From Rivularia sp034931125 (GTDB lineage Bacteria > Cyanobacteriota > Cyanobacteriia > Cyanobacteriales > Nostocaceae), in assembly GCF_034931125.1 (NCBI RefSeq), contig NZ_JAYGHM010000044.1:1-64000 (forward strand): 64,000 nt of DNA, in the 5' to 3' direction. Positions within the stretch are counted from its first letter, which is position 1. The number at the start of each line of letters is the position of its first letter. The translations under genes and the position numbers were made by a program. Below, piece by piece: positions 25,962-35,114 of the stretch. The notes under the pieces were generated by a model. The model worked only from the letters and a program-made list of their open reading frames with translations. It did not search any database and was not told where the DNA came from.

Positions 25962-28031
25962 TTAGCGACTTTTACTTGCAACATTGCTTGAGGATGCCTG
26001 CTGTTGTGGGGATTGTTTACCTCCTTGTTTTGGCTTTTTTTCACCATCAGTTTTTTCGCGTATTTGCTGATTTACTTCTGTATTCATGGTCAATATATCT
26101 TTTAAGTATTGGTCTTTACTGTTAATTTTATAATCTTTAGCTAATTTCTTAGCAGCGTTAGATTTCTGTTTATCTGTAGCTAATTTCTCCTCTTTTGACT
26201 TCTTAATGTCTAGTAGTTCTTTTGCTAAATTTGACATTTCTTTTTGTTTCTCTGGCTGCTTGAAACCCTCTTCTTTATGGTTTTTATGGATATTATTAAT
26301 TGCATCACAAAGGCGATCGACATACTTAGAACTTTTCCACAGAGCCATACCCATATTTTTATGATCATTAATTTGCTCTACAGCAAAGCCTGTTTGTTCG
26401 TTGATGGATTGTAAATATTGATTATTATTAATAGATATTCCCTGTTTCATTTGCTGGTTAAGCACCACATGTTCGACTGCTCCCCCTGTGTGATAAGCTT
26501 CATTCGCAAATACAAGAGCTTTACTACGCATTTCCTGCAATTTTAAAGTAAGATCATCTAATTTTTTCGCCTGTTCTTTAGTCCGTATCTGTTGTTTCTC
26601 AACTTCAGTTCTAAGTGCTTCTAGTTCAGTCAAATTCTCTTCTCCTTTTGTCAAGTAAGACTCATAAAGTTGGTTGTTAGCCGCCATCTCAGTGTCTTGA
26701 TTTTTTTTATTTTTGAGCTTACTCTTAAGTTTATTTAGTAGGCTTTTATGTTCTTTACTCAACTTTGAAATTTTATTTTTAAACTCTTTCTGACTTTCTT
26801 GATGTAGTTGTTCGGCTTTCTTTAAACGAGCTTCTGTTTCTTTTTTGGTATTTTTGTCTTTGATACCATTGAGCATATTTTTTTGGTATTTCTCCCACTG
26901 GGATTGCGACATATTTCGTCGTATTTTAAGCAAAGCCATTTCATCAAGAAGTTTGTCAGATTTTTTCTCTCCTTCTTTTGTCATCTGCCATTGTGTTCTG
27001 CCCTTATCTTTTTCTTTTTCTTCTTTGTCTTTTCCAGTAGGCATATGTCCGGTTGTATAAACGTTTGTGTCGAAAATTGTACCTGACTCCTTACCCCACC
27101 TTTCGCGAAACAGTTTATTAAATTCTTTGACTGCTTTACTTTCTAGGGATTTATTTTCCCCACCATCAAAAGTAACGTCGTAATCAGAAGTCAAATCTGT
27201 ACTTCCAGGTGCAATGTCTTTTAAATTCTGAGCATCTGTTTCTAATGATTTTCTAACTTCATTAATAATGCTTCCAACCTCTTCTTTACGGAATTTAATT
27301 AACCCTTGCATGGTTTTTGTATCTTTAAGGTAGTTCTTTTTTACTTTGTCCCAACTACCTGCTTTGTTAACCATCTCTTTGTAATTTTTGTTGTCATTTT
27401 CAGTTTTCTTCTTTTTATCTTTCTTCTTCTCTGGAGCGTCTTTCTTATCTTCTGCTTTGCTGTTGTCAGCTTCGGGTTTCTTACTAGTTCCAGCTTCTGA
27501 AGCTTTTTCTTTATTTGCAGCGTCTTTCTTATCTTCTGCTTTGCTGTTGTCAGCTTCGGGTTTCTCACTAGTTCCAGCTTCTGGAGCTTTTTCTTTCTGT
27601 TTCGGAGATTCTACCTTGTTGCTATCGTTTTTACTGCCCGAAGCTTTAGGAGCCTTAGCCTTTTTAGAAGACTTAGCTCTTTGAATTATAGGAGTGATTC
27701 CATTCGCAAGGGATTTGGTTTGTAATTTTTCTTCTTCTTCACCTTGCTGAGATTTCTTTTGACGTTGTACAACCTGCTGCGCTACCTTATCGGCTTCTTG
27801 CTCGTAAGCATCTCCAGGTTTATTAACAGTCAGTTTGGCTTGGGGACGCATTGAGATTTGACTCAAATCGTAGCTGGGAACCTTGTTATTCTTAACTGCT
27901 TGCTGTCTATTAGCAGTTTTAGCCATGACATGAGATGAATTAAAACCAAAACCCCGTGTTGGTTTTCTCTTGGTAAATATTGACAAGGAACTAGCGGTGG
28001 ATGGTTTACGTGAAACTAATACTGTTCCCAT
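25962..28031 (-). CDS. CIS effector-like protein with a shared N-terminal region and a possible nucleotidyltransferase motif
   Basis: A 689-residue protein. The first ~85 residues closely match the N-terminus of the 2-kb-longer neighbour at 28223: 'SIFTKRKPTRGFGFNSSHVM', then 'ISMRPQAKLTVNKPGDAYEQ', then 'VAQQVVQ'. This is the N-terminal region usual in DUF4157-type CIS cargo. There is no HExxH here. A Lys/Glu/Ala-rich linker with two ~25-residue repeats follows. At about residue 275 there is 'PGSTDLTSDYDVTFDGG', which resembles a compact GS...DxD nucleotidyltransferase motif. The rest is helical and charged. Start ATG 28031 has a GAGAAG site. It is likely injected cargo; the enzyme class is a hypothesis. 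Confidence 0.65.
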   Translation of the reverse strand: MGTVLVSRKPSTASSLSIFTKRKPTRGFGFNSSHVMAKTANRQQAVKNNKVPSYDLSQISMRPQAKLTVNKPGDAYEQEADKVAQQVVQRQKKSQQGEEEEKLQTKSLANGITPIIQRAKSSKKAKAPKASGSKNDSNKVESPKQKEKAPEAGTSEKPEADNSKAEDKKDAANKEKASEAGTSKKPEADNSKAEDKKDAPEKKKDKKKKTENDNKNYKEMVNKAGSWDKVKKNYLKDTKTMQGLIKFRKEEVGSIINEVRKSLETDAQNLKDIAPGSTDLTSDYDVTFDGGENKSLESKAVKEFNKLFRERWGKESGTIFDTNVYTTGHMPTGKDKEEKEKDKGRTQWQMTKEGEKKSDKLLDEMALLKIRRNMSQSQWEKYQKNMLNGIKDKNTKKETEARLKKAEQLHQESQKEFKNKISKLSKEHKSLLNKLKSKLKNKKNQDTEMAANNQLYESYLTKGEENLTELEALRTEVEKQQIRTKEQAKKLDDLTLKLQEMRSKALVFANEAYHTGGAVEHVVLNQQMKQGISINNNQYLQSINEQTGFAVEQINDHKNMGMALWKSSKYVDRLCDAINNIHKNHKEEGFKQPEKQKEMSNLAKELLDIKKSKEEKLATDKQKSNAAKKLAKDYKINSKDQYLKDILTMNTEVNQQIREKTDGEKKPKQGGKQSPQQQASSSNVASKSR

Positions 28032-28121
28032 TTTTTCTTCTCATGCCCCAAGCAGCAGGTTGGATAAATATCTTTTGAGTACAAAAGTTTATGGTAATCG
28101 CGCCCCGGTTAGTGAAACAAT

Positions 28122-28135
28122 TAGCTAAAAGTCTA
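28122..28135. promoter_or_regulatory. Shared 14-nt box upstream of the 689-aa effector-like gene
   Basis: TAGCTAAAAGTCTA lies about 90 nt upstream of the ATG at 28031. Near-identical boxes occur at 34374-34387 and 18451-18464. Sequence next to the start (AACCTGCTGCTTGGGGCATG) also matches the leader of the other effector gene. Confidence 0.45.
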
Positions 28136-28144
28136 TATTTCTTG

Positions 28145-28165
28145 TTCCCAGGTTCCACCTGGGAA
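28145..28165. repeat. Perfect 9-bp hairpin (TTCCCAGGT / ACCTGGGAA)
   Basis: The arms flank a 3-nt loop between the two effector-like genes. No T-run follows on the minus strand, so it is a dispersed 'CCTGGGAAC' type repeat rather than a clear terminator. Confidence 0.6.
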
Positions 28166-28222
28166 TACAGTTACGAGTCAGAGACAGTGAACCAGTTATC
28201 GCGTCGTATCTCTTGAGAGAAA

Positions 28223-31200
28223 TCAACCGCTACTGCCAGATTTCGAGGTCTTCAACTTCTTTGGTTTGTTTGGGATTGCTGGTTTCGGGGTCTTCAAACC
28301 CTTTGGTTTAGGTGGGATTGCTGGCGGAACGTTCTTGTTATTCTGCTTGTTGGTGTTCTTCTCCTTATTCTGCTCGTTGGTCTTCTGCTCCTCATTCTGC
28401 TTTTTAGTCTTCTCCGCATTCTTCTCTTCCTCTGTTTTGGGAGCATCAGGATTTCGCTGCCATTTTTGACTCTTTGTACTATCCGACAACTTCAAGGGGC
28501 CATCCACCTTCACCTCAAAATTTTCGTAATCATCCTTAAACTTTTTCCTCTGGTTTTCTTCTTCCCCTCGAACACCCATCTGTCCTAATATAGCCTTAAG
28601 CACGTCTTCGGGCCGACCCTGGTATGCTATGCCCTTTGGCTTACCTTTCTCTGGTTTTTGCTTGGCCGCTGAGAGCCAATCCGACGATGCCCAGATCTCG
28701 TCTATATCCGTGAGCTTCCACTCTGCGTACCATTGGGCATTATTAAGGAATGTCTGCTGTTGACCAGCGATTTTGCCGTCGTTGTACAAAGCATAAAATG
28801 TATCTCCGACGTTTCCTAGCACACTCCAATCAATCTCGTTTGTGTGTCCCTTCTTCGCTCCCTTCTCGCCATCGACCTTCGCTTTTGCCGCTAGTGTCAA
28901 AGCAGATAATATTTCCATGTGGGAAGGCGGTTTAACTTTTTTTTCCTTGGAGTCCCATTCGTATTTGTCGGTATAGTGTCGCAGAGTCCAATTTTCTAAA
29001 TTCAGTTTTCCAGTGAGCTTCTTGTGTTTATCATTAGGCTTTTCAATTTTCGTATTTTTTTGCCAATCTTCTTTCTGCTTTCCATTTACGAAATCTCGCA
29101 CGGTTTCCACAACCTCTTTGTCCTTTGTCGCTTCTACCATGCGATCTTTGCCATAAGCATCTTCTATCGCCCCTAGTATCTGTTCTTTTTTCGATCCGTC
29201 TTTCCATCGATTTTCGAGTTTGGTCTTTAATATCTCTACATCGAAACCTGCTGGCGATACATCAATACTACCTTTCTTTTCTGAGGTATTCGGTGCAATT
29301 ACTACCTTAAAATCTAGGTCTTTATCTTCCTCATCCTTTGCAAGATCCTTCTCAAAATTGACTGTAAGTTTAACTTTTTTCTTCCTATCATTCTCATTCA
29401 TTTGCAGCTCTTTTGTGTAAGATTTTTCAATCTTCTGAGCTTGTGCTTCTTTTTCTTTTCTTAATGTCTTATAGTCCTTAGCTTTTCCATCAGTCTTTTC
29501 TAGTTCCGATACTGCTTGTTGAGCTAATAACTTATGCCGATCTTCGTCTTTTTGCTTGTTTTCCTTACCTTTTTCACCCCTAGTCCTCTCATCAGTTTTA
29601 TCTTTCTGATTACTCTTCTTCGCTTCTGTACTATTACTAAACTTACTATTCTGACTTCCCTGCTTACCCGTACTCCTTGATTTATTACTGTCACCAATTC
29701 CTCGGGTTCCTGTCGCTGCTCCTTTACTACTAGATGTATCGCTACCAGCTTTATTATTGTCACTAGTTCCTGGGTTTCCTGTCGGCATTCCTCTACTACC
29801 AGATGTACCGCTACCAGATGTACCTTTGCCGGTTCCCTTATCACTACTTACCTTATTGCTACCGGCTCCGCTACTACTCTCAGCCCCGCCAGCAATATCT
29901 CCCATCTGCTTGGCTGACTCTACAGCACCACCAGCTTTTTGACCGAGCTTGCTATCCTTAACCTTGTTACCAGCTTTCTGGGCACCTCCAGCAGCTTTAT
30001 CAATTACAGCGTTAATTCCTTTGTCAATTGGTGCCCGTGCTTTCTCAATCACTTCTTGGACTTTATCGGAAAGACCTCCCAAGCCTAAGAGTCTAGCAAA
30101 GAAGTCAATTGCCAAGGGTATAGCTTTTGCTAAAGATTGTTCAATCAGCTTAGCAGCTTCACCAATGGCTCCGCTAGCAATAGCTTTGATGCCATCAAGA
30201 ATTGAGTTGATCAAGTCTGCAATTTCCTGGGCATTATCTATCAAGAATTTGACAATTTCATAAAATGCCTTACATGCTTTAACAAATGCGGTTGCTGGAG
30301 TTAACATCGAGAAAATTAGCTCTGCCCCAGCCTTGACTACAGATTCAATTAAGTAACTTTGAATCTGGTCAAGCACCATTGATTTGATATCGCCAATTTT
30401 CTCTTGAGCATAAGGCCACAAACCACCAACACCTTCTGTGGATAAGACTTTGAATATATCTATACCTGCTTCTGCGGTACTAGCACCCATGCTGCTTTCA
30501 TCACCCGTTGATTGAGACGATGCAGAATCATTGCCAGAATCTTGTCCGGTTTGCTGTTTCTTCTGAATTTTAGTTCCATTTTTAGCGCTAGACTTGCTAT
30601 CGGTTTCTTGCTCGGATGATTCATTTCCTCCCAATCTTTCGGCGGCTCGTTCTTCAATTGCTTCGGGAGTAAAGCCCAACACCTGTGCCGCTAAGCTAAA
30701 GATACCTTTATCATCTAAGCTTTCTGGCATCTCAATACCTGCTGCTCCCATTGTGCCTGTCAGCCAGCCAATTAATCCTTGTTGGAGATGCTCGCCGATA
30801 TTGTTGATAAAGTTTTCAAACCCCTGCTTGATTCCCTGTATGAAGTTTTTGAAGAAACCAACTGGGTCTGCGAGAATGTCTCCAATTACCTCTGCTATTC
30901 TTGCCAAAATTTGCATGAATAGCTTGGTCATTTCGACAATGGTATTAATTACATCTCCAATGAATTCTATCGCCTTTTGAATCAGCCCTTTGTTTGCCTC
31001 CTTCATTTCTTCGATGCGAGCATCAACAGCTTCCAGATTTTCCTGATATTTACTCGCTAAAGTATCAATTAGCTCATCTTTCTTACTGTTGACATTTTGC
31101 TCTAATTCCCCAAACTTTTGTTCTATATCTTGTGCTGCTTCGTTACCTACTTCTTTTAAGTCCTCGGGGAGTTGTTCGACATAATTCTGGACTTTTTGCT

Positions 31201-34200
31201 TACCGTCTTTGATTTGCTTCTTGGCTTTGCTCAGCCCTTTGCTCATTATTTTGACAACTTTATCGATGACACCATCCATCTTCTCGATGAAAATGTCTCG
31301 ACCTTCTTCATAAAAGGCGTTTACCTCATCGGGCATACCGAACAATTTATCGCCGATCCAATTCAGCCAGCCAAACGCGCCACCGTAGCGATCGTCCTTA
31401 TATTCCTTCATCTTCTTGTCAACATGCTCTTCAAAGGCTTTTTTCGCCTTCTCAGCACCAGCATCAAATTCCTTCTGAACTTTGGAATCTAATTCTTCGA
31501 GGGTTTTATCAACCTGGGTTTTGGTTTTTTCGTAAATTTTATTAATGTCAGTGGCGACTTTAGAGCGCGCTTTTTCATCTTTACCCTTGGTTCCTTCCTG
31601 TTGTTTTTCTACAGCAGAAAACTCCTTAGCGCGAGCATCTTGCATTTCTTGGGTTTTTTCGTTGGCTGTAGCCACAGCAGTCTCTTGAGCGCTAGAAATT
31701 ATGTCTTGCTCGGACTGACGATAATTGCTAGGAGCTTCTTGGGCGTGGGTTTGGGCTTCTTGCTTGGAGTCGAGTGCTTTTTGGAATTCTGGTTCGTTGG
31801 ATTTCTTTAACTGGTCTTCGGTAACTTTATTATCGGCTAACTTCTTGTCAAGACTTTTACTTTCTTCTTGGATGGGAGCTTCTACTTCGCTGTTTCCTTT
31901 GGGCTTGGGTGCAGCTTTTTTGGCTTCGGTATCTTTGGCTTTTTTATTTTTATCGGTTTCTGGGATAGCTTCTACTTTTTTCGGCTCGATACCGCTAGTG
32001 TCGGGGGTTTCGTCTTTTTTCTCTTTTAGATCACTTTGGGAAGCTTTCTTCTCCTCATCGACTTTATTGGTTACTTCACCTTTAATCTCATCAACTTTAT
32101 TACTATCTTTAAATTGCTCAGTCTCCTCCATATTTTTGGGAGCAATGTCAGCAATGCGCTGCTTGAGTTGTTCTTTTAAAGCACCAGCATCAAATTCTGG
32201 AGTGTCAGCCTGCTCCATCTTCTTTACTTGCTCGGCTTCAGCCTTACTCTCAACTTCATTACTCGGAGGTTCGGCTGCTGCTTGAGCTTCATCAGCTTTT
32301 TCTTTTCCTGGTTGATGTTCTTGTTGCTGCTCGGCGACTTCTTGTGCAGCCTGGGTTACTTCCCCGAATGCTGGATCTTGTTCTGCCGAAGTCGGAGCCG
32401 TATCAGCAGCGCCACCACCAGCAGCAGCTTGTTCGCCGCCAGCAGCACCACCGCCAGCCCCAGCAGCAGCTTGTTCGCCCCCAGCAGCCCCGGCAGCAGC
32501 TTGTTCGCCCCCAGCAACACCACCACCAGCAGCTTGTTCGCCGCCAGCAGCACCACCGCCAGCCCCAGCAGCAGCTTGTTCGCCGCCAGCAGCACCACCA
32601 CCAGCCCCGGCAGCAGCTTGTTCGCCCCCAGCCCCACCACCAGCCCCGGCAGCAGCTTGTTCGCCCCCAGCCCCACCACCAATAGCACCAGCTTGTTCGC
32701 CGCCAGTAGCGCCACTACCAGCTCCACCTTCTACAGGAGAAGTATTTCCTGCTCCACCCCCTTGTGTATTCGGTGTATTTCCTGCACCATTTTCATCTCC
32801 ATTCGTCTTCCCTGCAACGGAGTTTTGCTCCGACGCACCCTTTGATTGTTCTTCTTTACCTTTTGTTTCAGTTTTCGCTTCTGCTTTTTGTTCGGATTCT
32901 CCCTGCTTGTCTTGCTCGGCTTGTTGTGGAGAATTATCTTTATCTTTATTTTTATCTTGACCAATATTTTGATCTTTTTCCTTCTCCTTTTTCTTAGAAG
33001 AAGAGCTTGGCGAAGCTTTAGTCTGCAAATTGCTTATTTCTCCAGCCTCACTAGAAGCTGATTTTTGCTGAACACCACCACCACCACTTTGTTGGACAAC
33101 ATGAGTCAATTCATGAGCCAGTAATTCCTTTCCTCCATCACTTTCAGGAGAGTATTCCCCTTGACGGAAGAAAACATCTTGTCCTGTAGTGAAAGCTTTA
33201 GCTTGAACCGACTTATTGAGATTATCAGAGCGAGAATCTGTATGAATTTTTACGCCACTAAAATCAGCCCCAATCGCTTCTTCCATAGGTTGACGAACAT
33301 TATCCGCCATCGGCTGTCCGCCTCCCCGTGCTTCTCCTATAGAACTTTCTACGTCAGCACCGGCAGCCACTCCATCCCCTTCAGACTTTCGCTGTATCAG
33401 GGATTTCGCTTGAACTTGTTCTTCTTCCTCTTCTTCTTGCTTCGGCTTTTCTTGACGCTGAACAGTTGAATCGGATTTAGCTTGAACTTGTTCTTCTTCC
33501 TCTTCTTCTTCTTCTTGTTTTGGTTTCTCCTGACGCTGAACTGCTGAATTAATTGATTTAGCCTGTACTTTTTCTTCTTCCTCTTCTTCTTGCTTAGGTT
33601 TCTCCTGACGCTGAACAGTTGAATTGATTGATTTAGCCTGAACTTGTTCTTCTTCCTCTTCTTCTTGCTTCGGCTTTTCTTGACGCTGAACAGTTGAATT
33701 GATTGATTTAGCCTGAACTTGTTCTTCTTCCTCTTCTTCTTGCTTGGGTTTTTCTTGACGTTGAACTGCTGAATTAATTGATTTAGCTTGGACTTTTTCT
33801 TCTTTTTCTTCTTCTTCTTGTTTTGGCTTTTCTTGACGTTGAACAGTTGAATCGGATTTAGCTTGGACTTTCTCTTCTTCCTCTTCTTGAGCTTGCTTTG
33901 GTTCTTCCTGACGTTGAACTACCCGAGTGATGGAGTCAGCGAGAGATTTAGTTTGTATCTTTTCTTCTTGTTGTGAACCTTGCTTAAGCTCTTGAGCTTG
34001 CTGCTTATCTTCCGACTCATTCATTTTCTGCACAACTTGCTGTGCTACATTATCAGCTTCCTGCTCGTAAGCATCTCCGGGCTTGTTAACAGTAAGTTTT
34101 GCTTGGGGACGCATTGAGATGCGATTAATATCGAAACCCGAAGATTTTTTATTTTTAACTGCTTGCTGCTCGGGGGCAGCTTTAGGCATCACATGAGAAG

Positions 34201-34285
34201 ATTCCAGACCAAAACCTCGCGCAGGTTGTCTTTTAGTAAATATTGAAGTGGTAGTTTGCTTGTTCGGAGCTACCTGTTTTCTCAT
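28223..34285 (-). CDS. Giant DUF4157-type CIS cargo protein
   Basis: About 2020 residues from ATG 34285, chosen over the upstream start because GAGGAG lies 7 nt before it and the N-terminus then aligns with its neighbour. Order: the shared N-terminal region ('SIFTKRQPARGFGLESSHVM', 'KLTVNKPGDAYEQEAD'); seven repeats of 'VQRQEKPKQEEEE..VQAKS' (about 125-300); a DUF4157 domain with 'FSGVKIHTDS' and 'LLAHELTHVVQQSGGGG' (about 390); Gly/Ala repeats of 'AGGEQAAAGAGGG' type; a long coiled coil; amphipathic and hydrophobic helices ('FFKNFIQGIKQGFENFI', 'LIGWLTG'); and a distinct C-terminal ~450 residues with 'NNAQWYAEWKLTDIDEIW'. The plan resembles very large CIS-loaded toxins. Catalysis by HELTH and the toxin activity are unproven. 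Confidence 0.78.
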   Translation of the reverse strand: MRKQVAPNKQTTTSIFTKRQPARGFGLESSHVMPKAAPEQQAVKNKKSSGFDINRISMRPQAKLTVNKPGDAYEQEADNVAQQVVQKMNESEDKQQAQELKQGSQQEEKIQTKSLADSITRVVQRQEEPKQAQEEEEEKVQAKSDSTVQRQEKPKQEEEEKEEKVQAKSINSAVQRQEKPKQEEEEEEQVQAKSINSTVQRQEKPKQEEEEEEQVQAKSINSTVQRQEKPKQEEEEEEKVQAKSINSAVQRQEKPKQEEEEEEEEQVQAKSDSTVQRQEKPKQEEEEEEQVQAKSLIQRKSEGDGVAAGADVESSIGEARGGGQPMADNVRQPMEEAIGADFSGVKIHTDSRSDNLNKSVQAKAFTTGQDVFFRQGEYSPESDGGKELLAHELTHVVQQSGGGGVQQKSASSEAGEISNLQTKASPSSSSKKKEKEKDQNIGQDKNKDKDNSPQQAEQDKQGESEQKAEAKTETKGKEEQSKGASEQNSVAGKTNGDENGAGNTPNTQGGGAGNTSPVEGGAGSGATGGEQAGAIGGGAGGEQAAAGAGGGAGGEQAAAGAGGGAAGGEQAAAGAGGGAAGGEQAAGGGVAGGEQAAAGAAGGEQAAAGAGGGAAGGEQAAAGGGAADTAPTSAEQDPAFGEVTQAAQEVAEQQQEHQPGKEKADEAQAAAEPPSNEVESKAEAEQVKKMEQADTPEFDAGALKEQLKQRIADIAPKNMEETEQFKDSNKVDEIKGEVTNKVDEEKKASQSDLKEKKDETPDTSGIEPKKVEAIPETDKNKKAKDTEAKKAAPKPKGNSEVEAPIQEESKSLDKKLADNKVTEDQLKKSNEPEFQKALDSKQEAQTHAQEAPSNYRQSEQDIISSAQETAVATANEKTQEMQDARAKEFSAVEKQQEGTKGKDEKARSKVATDINKIYEKTKTQVDKTLEELDSKVQKEFDAGAEKAKKAFEEHVDKKMKEYKDDRYGGAFGWLNWIGDKLFGMPDEVNAFYEEGRDIFIEKMDGVIDKVVKIMSKGLSKAKKQIKDGKQKVQNYVEQLPEDLKEVGNEAAQDIEQKFGELEQNVNSKKDELIDTLASKYQENLEAVDARIEEMKEANKGLIQKAIEFIGDVINTIVEMTKLFMQILARIAEVIGDILADPVGFFKNFIQGIKQGFENFINNIGEHLQQGLIGWLTGTMGAAGIEMPESLDDKGIFSLAAQVLGFTPEAIEERAAERLGGNESSEQETDSKSSAKNGTKIQKKQQTGQDSGNDSASSQSTGDESSMGASTAEAGIDIFKVLSTEGVGGLWPYAQEKIGDIKSMVLDQIQSYLIESVVKAGAELIFSMLTPATAFVKACKAFYEIVKFLIDNAQEIADLINSILDGIKAIASGAIGEAAKLIEQSLAKAIPLAIDFFARLLGLGGLSDKVQEVIEKARAPIDKGINAVIDKAAGGAQKAGNKVKDSKLGQKAGGAVESAKQMGDIAGGAESSSGAGSNKVSSDKGTGKGTSGSGTSGSRGMPTGNPGTSDNNKAGSDTSSSKGAATGTRGIGDSNKSRSTGKQGSQNSKFSNSTEAKKSNQKDKTDERTRGEKGKENKQKDEDRHKLLAQQAVSELEKTDGKAKDYKTLRKEKEAQAQKIEKSYTKELQMNENDRKKKVKLTVNFEKDLAKDEEDKDLDFKVVIAPNTSEKKGSIDVSPAGFDVEILKTKLENRWKDGSKKEQILGAIEDAYGKDRMVEATKDKEVVETVRDFVNGKQKEDWQKNTKIEKPNDKHKKLTGKLNLENWTLRHYTDKYEWDSKEKKVKPPSHMEILSALTLAAKAKVDGEKGAKKGHTNEIDWSVLGNVGDTFYALYNDGKIAGQQQTFLNNAQWYAEWKLTDIDEIWASSDWLSAAKQKPEKGKPKGIAYQGRPEDVLKAILGQMGVRGEEENQRKKFKDDYENFEVKVDGPLKLSDSTKSQKWQRNPDAPKTEEEKNAEKTKKQNEEQKTNEQNKEKNTNKQNNKNVPPAIPPKPKGLKTPKPAIPNKPKKLKTSKSGSSG

Positions 34286-34373
34286 GTTTCTCTCCTCATG
34301 CCCAAGCAGTAGGTTAAATGATTTTTTTAGAATACGAAACTCTATAATAGTTAAACTGTGTTCGCAAAACAAT

Positions 34374-34387
34374 TAGCCAAAAGTCTA
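34374..34387. promoter_or_regulatory. Shared 14-nt box upstream of the giant cargo gene
   Basis: TAGCCAAAAGTCTA lies about 90 nt before the ATG at 34285, the same distance as its twin before 28031, with similar flanks (AACAATTAG on the plus strand). Confidence 0.45.
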
Positions 34388-35114
34388 AATAAAAGTATAA
34401 TTTTTCTTACGGGTTGTGTGACTAAGCTATAGAAAATTGAATTTGAAAGAATTTGCTTTCTCTATGCCTTCTAAGCTTTATTGCTCTTCAAACTCACGTC
34501 TACTTAAATTGATGATTTGCTTTTAAAATATCCATATTCCTTAAGTTGCACCTTAACTTGCTTAAGTTGCATTGTGTAATTCAGTCATACATAATATTGT
34601 GTTTAATTATTGATTGGCTCAAAACTTTAATTAAGTAGGTAAAAAAAACTACAATGAATGTTATTTAGGTATTTGGTTGTTTTGACATATTCCGACCATA
34701 TCTTTTAGGAATTACGCACTATTATTTATTTGTGCGAATCTACTTAAGAAGATGTTTTAAAAGTATTTGGCAATAAGAGATTTTTATCCCATCCCGGAAG
34801 GGAAAAGGTATCGAAATGGCTGCAAATGGCACATCTTCTCTTATAGGTTGTGTGGCTAGGCTGTTGACTCTATATCTTTTTTGAAGATAAAAATTTATAC
34901 AAAAACTTTGACCATTATTACTTCTCTCTTGACTCTGGCAAGGAATACAGTTGTTCCAAGCTCTGCCTCCAAAATAGCCAGGCAGAGCCTCATGTAATAT
35001 ATTCTCACTCAGAGACTGGGAACAAGTAAATCAACGCCTGTCAAGGTACTAAATTAGACTTTACAAACATCTTCTAAAATAGCATCGCTGTAGTGTTTAA
35101 CATGGAGTAAAAAA
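34388..35114. other. Long intergenic region with hairpin and short direct repeat
   Basis: No gene is visible. GGTTGTGTGACTAAGCT near 34412 recurs as GGTTGTGTGGCTAGGCT near 34846. At 34960-34988 GCTCTGCCT and AGGCAGAGC form a perfect 9-bp hairpin of a type common as dispersed cyanobacterial repeats. Promoters for the divergent cargo and protease genes must lie here. Confidence 0.6.

Noticed and set aside
32344..32845. Plus-strand Ser/Gln-rich ORFs
   Set aside because: They are antisense to the Gly/Ala repeats of the giant cargo gene.
33096..33116. HELTH of the cargo protein as proof of a protease
   Set aside because: DUF4157 carries this motif as a domain hallmark, but no third ligand or activity could be established from sequence, so no protease call was made.
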